Source of the DNA: Gp6-AA40 sp050742535
GTDB taxonomy: Bacteria > Acidobacteriota > Vicinamibacteria > Vicinamibacterales > UBA2999
Length of the DNA: 28,431 bases
Reading direction: 5' to 3'
Assembly (NCBI GenBank): GCA_050742535.1
Contig: JBOGIQ010000035.1
Span: forward strand, 1-28,431
The notes below the pieces were generated by a model, which was not told where the DNA came from, ran no database searches, and saw nothing but the letters and a program-made list of their open reading frames with translations. Both the position numbers and the translations under genes were made by a program. Positions 15,993-23,710 of this stretch are shown one piece after another. The number at the start of each line of letters is the position of its first letter. Position 1 is the stretch's first letter.

Positions 15993-17513
15993 TTACTTCG
16001 AAGCCGCAGCCTGCAGGATCGTCAGGACCACGCTCATGTCCCTGTTGCCGCGATTCTTCGCGAGCATGAGCGGAGTTTGACCGCGCTTGTTCTGAACATC
16101 CAGCCGGGCACCCCGCGCGAGGAGAGACCGGACGATTTCCGGAGAGGCGCGGCCAGCGACGGCGGCATGCAGCGGGGTGTCGCCGTTGTTGTTCGTCGCG
16201 TTGATATCCAGACCGCGCGCCAGCAGCAGTTCGATCGTCGCAACGGCTTCCTCGGGCGGCCCCTGGTCGTACGACGGCGCCGCGGGACTGCCGTCGCGCC
16301 AGCCAAGGCCGGAGGCGAACATCAGCGCGTTGTTGCCATTCGCCAGCGTGGCCGCCGGGTCGGCGCCGGCGTCGAGCAGCAGCCGGACGATCGCGGCGTC
16401 ACCCGACTTCGCCGCCCGCATCAGCGGCGTCGCGCCGGCAGCCAGCGTCGAGTCGCCGATGGTGTGCTGGCGCTGCATGATCGCGGCCTTCAGCTTCGCG
16501 TTCGGATCCGCCTTCTTCTCGAGCAGTCGTCTGGTGAGCTCGACGGCGTCGAGCGCGCCGGACGGCTTTGGATTCGGCCGCCCGTGACCGACGGCGAGGC
16601 GATGCATGTCGGCGGTGGCATACAGCGGACCCATGCCGGCATCCTTGTCGGCAACGTTCGGATCGGCGCCGGCTTCGAGGAGCATCGCCGCGAAATCATA
16701 GTGGGCGTTGATGATGGCAACGACCAGCGCCGTCGCGCCGTCGGGATCGACCAGATCGAGCTTCGCGCCGCGCGACGCCAGCACGCGCCCGGCCTCGATG
16801 GCGTTGCCACGCGCCGCGTACATCAGCGGCGTCCAGCTGCCGAGCGGCAGGATCGACTGACCGCTCCGCCGCCGGTACGTCTGCGTCGCCGAACGCACAT
16901 CGACGTCGGCGCCGCGCGCCGCAAGCAGGCGGACGGCTTCGCCGTGGTTCTCGGCAGCCGCCCAATGCAGCGCCGTCTCCCCGTGCCACTTCTCGACGGC
17001 ATTCACGTGCGCTCCCGCGCCCAGCAGGATTGCGAGCGCCTCGGGCCGTCCGGTGCGTGCCGCCGTCATCAGGATCGTCTCGCCTTCCGGGAGCACCGCA
17101 TTGACGTCCGCGCCCGCCTCAACGAGAAGTGTGATGACCGGCGCGCTGCCGTTCACTGCCGCAAGCTGCAATGCGGTGACGCCGTACCGATTCGCGAGCT
17201 TCGCGTTCCCGCCCGCGCGCAGCAGCGTTCGCACCATGTCCACATCGTTGGCGCGCGATGCCCAGTGAAGCGCGGTCGTACCATCCGCTTCCGGTGCGTT
17301 CACATCCACACGCTGCTTGATCAGCGATTGGACGGCAGCACTGTTGCCGGCTTTAACTGCGTCAACGATGGGCGGACTGGAATCGGCGAGTGCTATTGAG
17401 CTGAGCGCGAACATTACCGCGAGCGCAGCCATCGACGATCGTGGCGCGGACGTTGTCACGTCCGCGTAGGCGCGCCTGACAAGGCGCGCCCCACGATCGG
17501 AGAAAAAGGACAT
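15993..17513 (-). CDS. Secreted ankyrin-repeat protein
   Basis: 506 residues if started at the ATG at 17513, which overlaps the upstream TGA by one base (TGATG). A second candidate is the ATG at 17432 (479 residues), which gives a compact signal peptide MAALAVMFALSSIALADS. The 27 residues between the two come entirely from the folded repeat element at 17436-17499, so 17432 may be the original start and 17513 the coupled one. At least ten ankyrin repeats follow, recognisable as DGTTALHWA, LLVEAGADVNA, GETALHWAAAENH, GATPLMRAAKSGD, NGDTPLHAAVAG and RGQTPLMLAKN. Ankyrin stacks are protein-binding scaffolds; the export signal puts it in the periplasm. It is the third gene of the DUF1592-DUF1552 cluster. 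Confidence 0.85.
   Translation of the reverse strand: MSFFSDRGARLVRRAYADVTTSAPRSSMAALAVMFALSSIALADSSPPIVDAVKAGNSAAVQSLIKQRVDVNAPEADGTTALHWASRANDVDMVRTLLRAGGNAKLANRYGVTALQLAAVNGSAPVITLLVEAGADVNAVLPEGETILMTAARTGRPEALAILLGAGAHVNAVEKWHGETALHWAAAENHGEAVRLLAARGADVDVRSATQTYRRRSGQSILPLGSWTPLMYAARGNAIEAGRVLASRGAKLDLVDPDGATALVVAIINAHYDFAAMLLEAGADPNVADKDAGMGPLYATADMHRLAVGHGRPNPKPSGALDAVELTRRLLEKKADPNAKLKAAIMQRQHTIGDSTLAAGATPLMRAAKSGDAAIVRLLLDAGADPAATLANGNNALMFASGLGWRDGSPAAPSYDQGPPEEAVATIELLLARGLDINATNNNGDTPLHAAVAGRASPEIVRSLLARGARLDVQNKRGQTPLMLAKNRGNRDMSVVLTILQAAASK
17436..17499. repeat. 64-bp three-stem element with complementary hairpin loops
   Basis: Outer arms CGATCGTGG (17436-17444) and CCACGATCG (17491-17499) pair perfectly. 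Inside are two hairpins: CGCGGACG, loop TTGTCA, CGTCCGCG (17445-17466), then TA, then GGCGCGCC, loop TGACAA, GGCGCGCC (17469-17490). Both have 8-bp stems and 6-nt loops, and the two loops are exact reverse complements. It sits between the DUF1552 stop and the likely older ankyrin start. Confidence 0.88.
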
Positions 17514-18847
17514 CACAGCTGCAGCCGGCCCGTGCTTTCGCCGAACTTCTCGAGCGGCGTGCCGAACATGTCGGCCACCGAGAGCCACACGTTGGCGATC
17601 GATGTCCACTCGGGCGCGACGATGAAGCGGTTGCCCCTGAGGCGGCCGCCGGCACCACCCACCAGCGAGAACGGGAGCGGATAGGCGTTGTGCGCCTGGC
17701 CGTCGCTCATGCCGGTGCCGAAGGCAATCAGCGCGTGATCGAGCACGCTGCCGTCGCCCTCGGGCGCCGCCTTGAGCCGCTCGACGAACTTCGCGAAGAG
17801 CGCCGTGAAGTGCGTGGTGATCGTCGCGTGCTGCGCCATCTTGGCCGCTGCGTTGCCGTGGTGCGAGATGTCGTGGTGCGCTTCGCTGATGCCGAGCGCC
17901 GGGAACGTCCGCATGCTCGCTTCGCGCGCCGTCATGTAGGTGAAGACGCGCGTCAGGTCCGCCTGCCAGGCCACGGCCAGCAGGTCGAACATCAGCGCCG
18001 CGTGGTCATCGAACGCTTCCGGAATGCCGACCGGGGCCGCCACCGCCGTAACGCTGGCCGCGTTCCGCGACTCGGTCAGCTGAATCCGCCGCTCGATCTC
18101 GCGCACGTCGTCCAGGTAATCGTCCAGCCGCGCGCGGTCCTGCGCGCCCACGCGTTTCTGCAGCCGGCGTGCTTCCTCGGCGATCGAGTCGAGGATGCTG
18201 CGGTTCTCCTGCATGCGGCGCAGGCGGCTGGCCGCGTCGCCGGCGCGGCCGAACATCCGCTCGAAGGCGACGCGCGGGTTGATCTCCATCGGCAGCGGCG
18301 AGGCCTCGCCGGCCCAGGAGATCGTATTCATGTAGGTGCAGCTATAGCCGGGGACGCAGCCGCCGATGTAGCCGGAGAAATCCTCCGTCGCGAACTCGAG
18401 CGACGGGAACGGCGACTCCTGGCCGATCTGCCTCGCCAGCACCTGGTCGATGGTGATGCCAAGGCTGATGTCCTGGGCTTCCGTCTGCTTGGCAACGACG
18501 CCACTCAACCAGCCGGCGGAGCTCACGGCGTGGTCCGTGGCGTTCTTGCCGCCGGCACGTGAGAGGTTCCCGATGACGGTGACGTAGTCGCGATGCGGCG
18601 CCAGCGGCGTCAGGATCGGAGTGATCTCGAGCTCGCCTGCCGCTTTCGGCATCCAGCTGGTCGTCGGCGAGTTGCCAATCGGCGCGCCGTTCGGGACGTA
18701 GACGGCGCCGAAGCGCAGCGGTGCACCGGCACGCTGCCGGCCGCGGGCGAACGCCGGCGTCATGGCGTCCAGAAACGGCAGCGCCAGCGCGGTGCCGAGC
18801 CCGCGCAACACCGTGCGGCGGGACAACGCTGTCTTCGTTACGAACAT
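17513..18847 (-). CDS. DUF1552 protein with Tat signal
   Basis: 444 residues. The N-terminus carries a twin-arginine signal: ALSRRTVLRGLGTALALPFLDAMTPAFA, with R10 and R11. The mature part follows the DUF1552 plan: RFGAVYVPNGAPIGNSPTTSWMP, TPLAPHRDYVTVIGNLS, DHAVSSAGWLSG, SLGITIDQVLARQIG, PSLEFATEDFSGYIGGCVPGYSCTYMNTISWAG, NPRVAFERMFG, a coiled region at about residues 235-270, then DLLAVAWQADLTRVFTYMTAREASMRTFPALGI and HHDISHHG, ending HALIAFGTGMSDGQAHNAYPLPFSLVGGAGGRLRGNRF. Related proteins belong to the alkaline-phosphatase/DUF1501-like fold, but no reaction is established. It is nearly always encoded next to a DUF1592 protein, as here. The Tat signal suggests it folds in the cytoplasm, perhaps with a metal. 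Confidence 0.93.
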   Translation of the reverse strand: MFVTKTALSRRTVLRGLGTALALPFLDAMTPAFARGRQRAGAPLRFGAVYVPNGAPIGNSPTTSWMPKAAGELEITPILTPLAPHRDYVTVIGNLSRAGGKNATDHAVSSAGWLSGVVAKQTEAQDISLGITIDQVLARQIGQESPFPSLEFATEDFSGYIGGCVPGYSCTYMNTISWAGEASPLPMEINPRVAFERMFGRAGDAASRLRRMQENRSILDSIAEEARRLQKRVGAQDRARLDDYLDDVREIERRIQLTESRNAASVTAVAAPVGIPEAFDDHAALMFDLLAVAWQADLTRVFTYMTAREASMRTFPALGISEAHHDISHHGNAAAKMAQHATITTHFTALFAKFVERLKAAPEGDGSVLDHALIAFGTGMSDGQAHNAYPLPFSLVGGAGGRLRGNRFIVAPEWTSIANVWLSVADMFGTPLEKFGESTGRLQL

Positions 18848-18861
18848 TCGAGCTCCAGTGG

Positions 18862-18976
18862 GTTGCCTGGGTCGCCTGGGTAGCCTGGGTTGCCTGGGTC
18901 GCGTAGGTTGCCTGGGTCGCCTGCGTAGCCCGGGTTTTCCCCAGGCAACCTAGGCAACTCAGGCGACCTAGGCAAC
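18862..18976. repeat. Inverted 9-bp tandem array between the DUF1592 and DUF1552 genes
   Basis: On the plus strand eight 9-bp units of type GTTGCCTGG / GTCGCCTGG / GTAGCCTGG run from 18862 to 18933. After a short GTTTTCC linker four units follow in the opposite orientation (18941-18976, type CTAGGCAAC). The two halves can pair into a long hairpin around the AAAA/TTTT linker. The last opposite-strand unit, GTTGCCTAG, encodes V-A-stop of the DUF1592 gene. Confidence 0.9.
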
Positions 18977-21409
18977 CTTTTTTCTCATCCGGAACGGCTC
19001 GCTCTTCACGATGCCCACGAACAGCGACGAGAACCGGTAGTTCTGCCGGCTGGCGTCGCGGACGATTTGCCGGACGACAGGCATATCGTACGACTCCAGA
19101 CCCCGCCCCAGCGCGTAAATCATCAGCTTCTCGGTCAGTGTGAACACGAATGCATCCTGGTGCCTGAGCAGCGCCTGCCGCAACTCGACGACGCCGTTTA
19201 TCGCCGTCCCGTCCGGGGCGAGGCCTGTCGCGTCGATCGGCGCGCCGGCCTCGCGAACCCGCCAGCCGCCCACGGCGTCGAAGTTTTCCAGCACGAACCC
19301 CAGAGGGTCGGTCACCCGATGACAGCCGGCGCACGCCGGGCTCTCCCGATGGATCGCCATCCGTTCGCGCATGGTCTTCGCGACGCGTCCCGGCGCCGGC
19401 TCCAGCGCCGGCACGTCGGCGGGTGGCGGAGGCGGCGGCGTCCCCAACAGGTTTTCGAGGATCCATTTGCCGCGCAGCACCGGCGCGGTGCGATCGGCAT
19501 GCGATGTCGCGAGGAGGATGCTGCCCTTGCCGAGGAGCCCGCGCCGCGCCTCGTCTGTCAGCGTCACGCGGCGGAATTGACTGCCGTAGACGTACGGGAT
19601 GCCGTAGTGCTTCGCCAGCCGCTCGTTGACGAAGGTGTAATCGGCGGTGAGCAGATCGAGAACCGGGCGGTCCTCGCGGAGCACGGCGCCGACAAACATC
19701 TCGACTTCCCGGCGCAGGCCATCGCGCAGGTCGTTGTCGAAGTCGGGGAATTCGTCGGTGTTGGGCGCCGCGTTCTGCAGGTTGCGTACGTGCAGCCACT
19801 GGCCGGCGAAGTTCTGCAGCAGCGCCTCGGCGCGCGGGTCCGCAATCATCCGCCGCACCTGCGCCTCGAGAACGTCCGGCGTGCGCAGCCGGCCCTGCTC
19901 GGCGAGCCGGAACAACGTGTCATCCGGCATGCTGCTCCAGAGGAAGAACGAGAGCCGCGTCGCCAGCTCGTGGTCGTTCACCTGGAAGGCATCGCCCGGC
20001 GTCGCATCCGCACGGTCATCCTCAACGCGGAACACGAACGACGGGCTCGCCAGCAGGCGACGCAGCGCGAGCTGAATGCCGGTCTCGAACGTTCCCTTCC
20101 TGCGGCCGTCGCGGTAGAACGCAAGGAGCGTATCGGCCTCGCCGTCGCGCAGCGGCCGCCTGTAGGCGTTGCGCGCGAGCGTCGTGACGATGCGGCGCGC
20201 GCACGACTCCTCGTCCGTAGGGCGGGTTCCGGCAAGCCCAAGTGCCTGGCGAGCCGGACCCGGCGGGTAGCAGCTGAAAATCCGCCGGCGGCTGGCCGTA
20301 TCGCCGGGCCCGGTCGGGTTGAACGGCCCGGAGACGGTCAGGAACTTCACGTGCGGCCGGCCCGTCGAGTCGTAGGTCCCGGCGTTGCTGCGCAGGAAGG
20401 GCCGCAGCCGGTTCGTCCCCTCGCCGATCTTGCGAATCCACGCGGCCGTGACCAGCCGCGATCCGGCTTTCACAGTCACTCGCGCGCGCAGCCGCGCGTC
20501 GGTGGCGTCGGAACGGGCGGTCACCTGTCCGGTCCCGCTGTCCGCCTCGCCTCCGACCGTGCCCAGGAACACGCGCTCTCCGTCCACGCTGATCTCGAGC
20601 TGGTGCGGCAGCTCGAGCCCGCGGATGCCCTCGGTGTTCGTGCGGATTAGCCCGACCTGGAACTGATACTCGCCGTCGAGCGGAAAGTAGTGCCGGACCC
20701 CGATGCCGCCGACGGTACCGAGTGGCAGGCCGTCCTGGTGCTGGCTCTGCGACTGATCGCCCCGTGTGAAGTAGTTCTCCGCCGCCGGCACGGTGGCCGG
20801 ATCGCCGATCGCCAGCGCGCTGACCTTGTCCGCGGCGGTCAGATACCGCTCGAGCAGCGCCGGCGAGACTGCCTGCAAGTCGGCGTTGTTGTCGAAGCCG
20901 AACGCTGAATCATCGGCAGGCAGCAGCGACCGGACGTCGACGTCGAGCGCCAGCAGGTCGCGGATGACGTTGCCGTACTCCGCCCGATTCAGCCGGCGCA
21001 GCAGCGGCCGGCCCGGATCTCGTGGCGCGCGATCGAGTTCTTCGGCGAAGGTACTGAGCAATGCGGCCGTGGCGGGAGCATCCGGCCGTGGCATCCCGGG
21101 CGGCGGCATGGCGCCCGCGCGCAGCTTCCGCTGCACCTCTTCCCACACCGGCGCATGGTCGCGGACGGAACCGCGAGAGACGACGTCGAGCGCCAGCCCG
21201 CCGGTCTTCGTCTTCTCGTTATGGCAGGAGACGCAGTACCGCGCGACGAGGCCATCGCGATCCAGATCCGCGGCGGTGCTGGCCCCGCTGAAGCGGGGTC
21301 CTCCGTTCGATTGTGCCGCAGTGAACGGACTCACGCACCAGACGAGCGCGGCCACCGCGATCGCCGTCGTCGTGTCCGCCTCGAGGCGGACCTTCAGCGA
21401 AGGCTGCAT
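18968..21409 (-). CDS. DUF1592-family cytochrome-like protein (DUF1587/1592/1588/1585 architecture)
   Basis: 813 residues, exported (hydrophobic stretch TAIAVAALVWCVSPFTAAQ, residues 15-33). The usual planctomycete/acidobacterial order is visible: an N-terminal cytochrome c-like segment with CVSCH (C59, C62, H63); DUF1587 (LRRLNRAEYGNVIRDLLALD, about residue 120); a middle CBM-like region; DUF1595/DUF1592 (about 385-600, with FLWSSMPDDTLFRLAEQG and QNFAGQWLHVRNL); DUF1588 (DEARRGLLGKGSILLATSH); a second haem motif CAGCH (C693, C696, H697); and DUF1585 near the end. Two CxxCH motifs imply two covalent haems. With the DUF1552 partner it is thought to act in periplasmic redox or polymer breakdown, but no substrate is proven. 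The n-region codons contain a REP-like palindrome. Confidence 0.92.
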   Translation of the reverse strand: MQPSLKVRLEADTTTAIAVAALVWCVSPFTAAQSNGGPRFSGASTAADLDRDGLVARYCVSCHNEKTKTGGLALDVVSRGSVRDHAPVWEEVQRKLRAGAMPPPGMPRPDAPATAALLSTFAEELDRAPRDPGRPLLRRLNRAEYGNVIRDLLALDVDVRSLLPADDSAFGFDNNADLQAVSPALLERYLTAADKVSALAIGDPATVPAAENYFTRGDQSQSQHQDGLPLGTVGGIGVRHYFPLDGEYQFQVGLIRTNTEGIRGLELPHQLEISVDGERVFLGTVGGEADSGTGQVTARSDATDARLRARVTVKAGSRLVTAAWIRKIGEGTNRLRPFLRSNAGTYDSTGRPHVKFLTVSGPFNPTGPGDTASRRRIFSCYPPGPARQALGLAGTRPTDEESCARRIVTTLARNAYRRPLRDGEADTLLAFYRDGRRKGTFETGIQLALRRLLASPSFVFRVEDDRADATPGDAFQVNDHELATRLSFFLWSSMPDDTLFRLAEQGRLRTPDVLEAQVRRMIADPRAEALLQNFAGQWLHVRNLQNAAPNTDEFPDFDNDLRDGLRREVEMFVGAVLREDRPVLDLLTADYTFVNERLAKHYGIPYVYGSQFRRVTLTDEARRGLLGKGSILLATSHADRTAPVLRGKWILENLLGTPPPPPPADVPALEPAPGRVAKTMRERMAIHRESPACAGCHRVTDPLGFVLENFDAVGGWRVREAGAPIDATGLAPDGTAINGVVELRQALLRHQDAFVFTLTEKLMIYALGRGLESYDMPVVRQIVRDASRQNYRFSSLFVGIVKSEPFRMRKKVA
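21374..21391. repeat. REP-like palindrome inside the DUF1592 signal-peptide codons
   Basis: GTCCGCCTCGAGGCGGAC is a perfect 18-nt palindrome and encodes VRLEAD, residues 7-12 of the DUF1592 protein. It belongs to the same family as the intergenic palindromes at 8423, 25422 and 26864, but here it is coding. Confidence 0.8.
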
Positions 21410-21546
21410 CAGAATTCCAGAACCCCGCGGCCGCGCGCGTGTGCCGGGGTACGAAGTGCCCGAATTTTACACCCGACTTTCGAGGAAAAACCTGCGTCCT
21501 ACCCTACAATTACGGGCGCCAGCCCCATCCCCCGTGGAGGTCGTGA
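21410..21546. promoter_or_regulatory. Divergent intergenic region between the DUF1592 and small VWFA-like genes
   Basis: 137 bp between genes transcribed apart. For the plus-strand gene a TACAAT hexamer (21503-21508) may be a -10, and GGAGG sits 6 bases before the ATG at 21547; no clear -35 lies at 16-18 bp. For the minus-strand gene no promoter or Shine-Dalgarno is evident. Confidence 0.35.
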
Positions 21547-22422
21547 ATGTCGTTCAGGTGGTTCGTTCCTGTCCTGGTTGTTCTGGGCCTCTGCGCGGCC
21601 GGCGTCCGCGCGCAGGAACAGTTCACCCTGCTCGCCACCGTCCTCGACCCGGAGAAAGGCACTCCGGTCGAATCGCTGACCCCAGCGGACGTCCGCGTCA
21701 GCGAAGACGGGCAGCCGGCCAAGGTGACGAAAGTGGAAGCAGTGGTCCGTCAGGTCAAAGTCCAGGTCCTCATCGACAACGGCGTCGGCATCGGCTCGAA
21801 CCTGGCCGAGCTCCGCAGCGGCGTGCGCAACCTGCTCAGCGGTCTGCCGCCGGACGTCGAAACGACGGTCGTCACGACGGCGCCGCAGGGCCGCATTCTT
21901 GTACGGCCGACCAAGAACCGCGAGGAGCTGCTCAAGGGCGTCGATCGACTGGCCCCGGATTCCTCGACGGGGCGATTCACCGAGTCGCTCAGCGAAGCGG
22001 TCGAGAGGGCGAACAAGGAGAAGGACACGTACACGGTCATCATCTGCGCCGCCACGACGAGCGGCGACGGCCAGGTCATGGCCACCCAGATGCAGCGCGT
22101 GATCAAAGCGCTGGGCGGCCGTCCGATCATCGTCCACGTGCTGATGTACTCGGGCGAACGGTCGGCGAGCGGGGGCGACGCGCAGATCGATCTCGGACAA
22201 CGCGTGACGAAGATGACCGGCGGGCGCTACGAGAACATCAACAACATGACCCGCTACGTGACCCTGCTTCCGGAGCTCGGCGCCGACGTCGCCAAGCAGG
22301 CGACGGGCAACACGCGGCAGTTCCGGATCACGGCGCAGCGGCCGGACGGCAAGAAGGGCGATTTCGGCAAGCTGGCAATGAGCTCAGGGCCGCGCGCCGT
22401 CACAAGCGTAAGGCTGGAATAG
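21547..22422 (+). CDS. Small VWFA-like exported protein, MIDAS residues missing
   Basis: 291 residues. GGAGG stands 6 bases before the ATG and the protein opens with a signal peptide (FRWFVPVLVVLGLCAAGVRAQ, cut after about residue 22). Residues about 25-60 (FTLLATVLDPEKGTPVESLTPADVRVSEDGQPAKV) match the leading beta unit of acidobacterial VWFA-related proteins. A VWA-like alpha/beta core follows: QVKVQVLIDNGVGIG, a helix, VVTTAPQGRI, SLSEAVERANKEKDTYTVIICAATTSGDG and RPIIVHVLMYSG. LIDNGVG stands where VWA domains have DxSxS, so classical metal binding looks lost. The function is unknown. It is upstream of the PQQ sugar dehydrogenase across a 7-bp repeat array and could be co-transcribed with it. 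Confidence 0.8.
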   Translation: MSFRWFVPVLVVLGLCAAGVRAQEQFTLLATVLDPEKGTPVESLTPADVRVSEDGQPAKVTKVEAVVRQVKVQVLIDNGVGIGSNLAELRSGVRNLLSGLPPDVETTVVTTAPQGRILVRPTKNREELLKGVDRLAPDSSTGRFTESLSEAVERANKEKDTYTVIICAATTSGDGQVMATQMQRVIKALGGRPIIVHVLMYSGERSASGGDAQIDLGQRVTKMTGGRYENINNMTRYVTLLPELGADVAKQATGNTRQFRITAQRPDGKKGDFGKLAMSSGPRAVTSVRLE

Positions 22423-22463
22423 GATCAGGGATCAGGGAACAGGGATCAGGGAACAGGGATCAG
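22422..22463 (+). repeat. 7-bp tandem array starting on a stop codon (GGATCAG / GGAACAG, 6 copies)
   Basis: Starting with the G of the TAG stop, the order is GGATCAG, GGATCAG, GGAACAG, GGATCAG, GGAACAG, GGATCAG, then two degenerate units to about 22477. The A/T change at position 4 alternates in the later copies, suggesting duplication of a 14-bp double unit. Confidence 0.88.
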
Positions 22464-22486
22464 ACGGCAGGGATCCGACGTCTGAT
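22459..22486 (+). other. Hairpin just upstream of the sugar dehydrogenase ribosome site
   Basis: ATCAGACG (22459-22466) pairs with CGTCTGAT (22479-22486) around a 12-nt loop. It overlaps the end of the 7-bp array and ends 6 bases before AAGGAG. No T-run follows, so a terminator is unlikely; a translational or stability effect is possible. Confidence 0.4.
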
Positions 22487-22505
22487 ATCCGGAAGGAGCA
22501 CGCGT

Positions 22506-23675
22506 ATGCGTCGAGTGATCAGCAGGCTTGCCGCGGTTGTCCTCGTCATCGGGGGGACCTCCACGCTGTCCGGCAACACCATGTTCACCTCCGCCGTGCA
22601 CGACTACCGCGTCGTCACCGTGGTGGACGGCCTCGTGCAACCCTGGTCGATCGCTTTCCTGCCAGGCAATGACATGCTGATCACCGAGCGCCCAGGCCGC
22701 TTGCGCATCGTCAGGAACGGCAAGCTCCTGCCACAGGCGGTCGACGGTGTGCCCAAGGTGTTCCACTCCTCCCAGGGCGGCCTGCTGGAAGTGATGCCGC
22801 ATCCGAACTTCGCCTCGACTCGTCTGCTCTATCTGACGTACTCGAAGCCGGGTGCGACCGACGCACAGGCGACGACCACGCTCATTCGCGGGCGCTTTGA
22901 AAACGATCGCCTGACGAACGTGCAGCAGCTCTTCGAGGCTGTCGCGCAGGGACGCAATCACTTCAGCGGCAAGATTGCCTTCGACGGCAAGGGCTACCTG
23001 TTCCTGTCGGCCGGCGATCGGCAGGCGCCGCCGGAAGGCAACCTCGAGGCGCATCCGGCGCAGAACGTCGCGAACCATCAGGGCAAAATCATCCGGCTGC
23101 ACGATGACGGCCGCGTGCCGGCGGACAATCCGCTGTCGAAACAGGCGGCGGCACGGCCGGAGATCTGGAGCTACGGTCACCGCAACGTGCAGGGCCTGGC
23201 GATCCACCCGACCACGGGCGAACTGTGGGCGAACGAACATGGACCTCAGGGCGGCGACGAGTTGAATCGCGTCCAGCCGGGCCAGAACTACGGCTGGCCG
23301 GTGATCGGATACGGCGTCAACTACACGACCGGCGCCGCCATCCATGCCGGGACGCACCGCGACGGGATGCAGCAGCCGGTCAACATCTGGGTGCCGTCGA
23401 TCGGCATCTCGGGGCTGATGATCTACACCGGCGATCGATTCCCGAAATGGCGCGGCAATATTTTCGTCGGCGGCATGGCGGCGCAGCAGCTCTCGCGCCT
23501 CACCGTCGAGGGATCACGCGTCGTCAGTCAGGAGCTGCTGGTGCAGCGGATGGGCCGTATCCGCGACGTGCGGCAGGGACCCGATGGATACATCTACCTG
23601 GTCACCGACGACCGCGATGGCAAACCGACTCCGGTGTACCGCATGGAACCGGTCGAGCGGGCGCCGATCAAATAA
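22506..23675 (+). CDS. PQQ-dependent sugar dehydrogenase (soluble aldose type, YliI/Asd-like)
   Basis: 389 residues from an ATG 7 bases after AAGGAG (22493-22498); the frame is open far upstream, but only this start gives both a ribosome site and a signal peptide (RRVISRLAAVVLVIGGTSTLSG). It is a six-bladed propeller of the soluble glucose dehydrogenase/aldose sugar dehydrogenase family. Landmarks are GLVQPWSIAFLPGNDMLITERPGRLRI, GLLEVMPHPNF, GRNHFSGKIAFDGKGYLFLSAGDR with the likely catalytic base H152, SYGHRNVQGLAIHP with R226 near PQQ, GELWANEHGPQGGDELN, and QNYGWPVIGYGVNYTG-like blade 5. These enzymes oxidise aldoses to lactones in the periplasm using PQQ and Ca. It is the second quinoprotein in the window, unrelated in fold detail to the first. 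Confidence 0.93.
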   Translation: MRRVISRLAAVVLVIGGTSTLSGNTMFTSAVHDYRVVTVVDGLVQPWSIAFLPGNDMLITERPGRLRIVRNGKLLPQAVDGVPKVFHSSQGGLLEVMPHPNFASTRLLYLTYSKPGATDAQATTTLIRGRFENDRLTNVQQLFEAVAQGRNHFSGKIAFDGKGYLFLSAGDRQAPPEGNLEAHPAQNVANHQGKIIRLHDDGRVPADNPLSKQAAARPEIWSYGHRNVQGLAIHPTTGELWANEHGPQGGDELNRVQPGQNYGWPVIGYGVNYTTGAAIHAGTHRDGMQQPVNIWVPSIGISGLMIYTGDRFPKWRGNIFVGGMAAQQLSRLTVEGSRVVSQELLVQRMGRIRDVRQGPDGYIYLVTDDRDGKPTPVYRMEPVERAPIK

Positions 23676-23677
23676 AC

Positions 23678-23710
23678 CGTTCGAATCGTTCGAATCGTTC
23701 GAGTCGTTCA
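23678..23710. repeat. 9-bp tandem array between convergent genes (unit CGTTCGAAT)
   Basis: Two bases after the TAA of the sugar dehydrogenase the order is CGTTCGAAT, CGTTCGAAT, CGTTCGAGT, then a partial CGTTCAG (23678-23711). The TGA of the convergent DUF1801 gene (23708-23710) lies in that last unit. The array fills the entire 32-bp gap; each unit holds the palindrome TTCGAA or a variant. Confidence 0.88.

Noticed and set aside
16077..17399. 440-codon plus-strand frame opposite the ankyrin gene
   Set aside because: Shadow frame with periodic Arg-rich sequence mirroring the ankyrin repeats; no recognisable family.
18342..19799. Possible ATQ-repeat protein (485 codons, minus strand)
   Set aside because: The ATQ repeats are just the 9-bp DNA array read in another frame; the rest is Arg-rich shadow of DUF1552 and DUF1592.
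22459..22486. Rho-independent terminator after the small VWFA-like gene
   Set aside because: The stem has a long 12-nt loop and no T-run; it is kept only as a possible hairpin.
20793..22505. 571-codon extension of the sugar dehydrogenase upstream of 22506
   Set aside because: It runs opposite the DUF1592 gene, through the divergent region and across the small VWFA-like gene in another frame; the ATG at 22506 has a good ribosome site and signal peptide.
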